Shown here in pieces: positions 4,908 through 5,441 of a DNA stretch of 5,441 nt (its first letter is position 1; the number at the start of each line of letters is the position of its first letter). A program made the position numbers and the translations under genes. This DNA is from Blastocatellia bacterium (GTDB lineage: Bacteria > Acidobacteriota > Blastocatellia > Pyrinomonadales > Pyrinomonadaceae), in contig PSRF01000188.1 of NCBI GenBank assembly GCA_003175865.1, positions 1 through 5,441 of the forward strand, in the 5' to 3' direction. Under the pieces are notes generated by a model. The model worked only from the letters and a program-made list of their open reading frames with translations. It ran no database searches and was not told the DNA's origin.

Positions 4908-5441
4908 CTAAAACAGTCTTGTGAAGAATCGAATTCCCGCGATCCTCATCTGCCCGTTCTCGCGCACAACCGTGTAGCCTTCGATCTGGTAATAAGATTC
5001 GCCTTCGCTTAACACTCCACCGCCACCGGAATACTTTATTGGCTCGACTCGAGAAGTTTTTGGTGGTCCAAAGTCGCCCGTTACCAAATCGCTCTTGAAT
5101 TTTCGAACGCGTTCAGCGACTGAGGGATACTTTGCCGCGAGGTTGTCGAGATGTACGCGAAAGCCTTTAGCATCGCGCTCAAGTTGCGTGGTGAATGATG
5201 GAAACTCCTGTGGGGTAGTCGGCGCTTTTCTATTGAACATCGCCTTTATATCTGGCGGGAAAAACAATCTCTCCTCTTCGTCGCTCGGACCTGCCAGCGG
5301 AAACATTAGATAAATGAGTTCCATCCGACTCTTATAAGCGTTGATGAGCGCGTCGTCCTCAACACCGGCAAAGTCACTGCCATCGAATTCACCGTCTTTT
5401 ATTGCGACAGCTCGTTGTCGCGCCTTGTTCGTAACGAACGT
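4908..5441 (-). CDS. Hypothetical protein (5' partial)
   Basis: The open frame continues to the right edge with no stop, giving the last 177 residues. An internal ATG at 5324 exists, but the frame upstream reads as ordinary coding sequence (GEFDGSDFAGVEDDALINAY), so the true start lies outside the window. I do not recognise the family. Visible parts are an acidic region rich in Asp and Glu (residues 17-31 and 54-57), a central helical charged segment (about 83-120), a glycine run (GGGG, 139-142) and a C-terminal beta-rich end (YYQIEGYTVV and MRIAGIRFFTRLF). That ending resembles the last strands of NTF2/SnoaL-like folds, which is only a loose hint. No membrane segment is seen. It precedes the DUF6328-like gene by 59 bp on the same strand, so an operon is possible. 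Confidence 0.75.
   Translation of the reverse strand, partial: TFVTNKARQRAVAIKDGEFDGSDFAGVEDDALINAYKSRMELIYLMFPLAGPSDEEERLFFPPDIKAMFNRKAPTTPQEFPSFTTQLERDAKGFRVHLDNLAAKYPSVAERVRKFKSDLVTGDFGPPKTSRVEPIKYSGGGGVLSEGESYYQIEGYTVVRENGQMRIAGIRFFTRLF

Noticed and set aside
1..5441. CRISPR array, transposase, toxin-antitoxin pair or phage module
   Set aside because: There are no regularly spaced direct repeats, and no gene product in any frame resembles these families.

Overview
The window looks like chromosomal DNA from a free-living bacterium, most plausibly an Acidobacteriota member. That placement is an inference, not shown by any marker gene. It rests on four things: a CadC-type winged-helix/TolB-like/TPR regulator, a Tat-exported aldo/keto reductase, a DUF6328-type membrane protein, and two kinds of dispersed palindromic repeat (arms built from CTCTGCG, and AGCAGGCG-GGA-CGCCTGCT). 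There is no rRNA, intact tRNA, CRISPR array, transposase or phage gene.

Layout. Positions 1-1391 (minus) hold the first 463 codons of a membrane-anchored one-component transcriptional regulator that runs off the left edge. It has a clear ribosome-binding site and a plausible promoter. A 93-bp inverted repeat at 1534-1626 separates it from a secreted six-TPR protein (1653-2558, minus). Next is a gene-poor stretch of about 770 bp (2559-3330) rich in secondary structure: a palindrome next to the TPR gene's ribosome-binding site, two stem-loops, a tRNA-like 3' end, a REP-type palindrome, a nested inverted repeat and a second palindrome directly before the next gene. A Tat-signal aldo/keto reductase (3331-4281, plus) follows, converging with a four-helix DUF6328-like membrane protein (4357-4848, minus). 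A hypothetical gene lies 59 bp upstream of that one on the same strand (4908-5441) and is cut by the right edge.

How the genes may work together. The regulator, the TPR protein and the reductase look like separate transcription units, since each has its own leader and the strands change. The DUF6328-like gene and its upstream neighbour may be co-transcribed. No pathway links all five genes. The most interesting signals are noncoding: a perfect 19-bp palindrome extended to about 29 bp immediately before the reductase's Shine-Dalgarno, a 16-bp inverted repeat in the TPR gene leader, and an orphan T-arm plus acceptor-like sequence that may be a tRNA or tmRNA remnant or an old integration site. 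I do not see strong evidence for a complete new system here.
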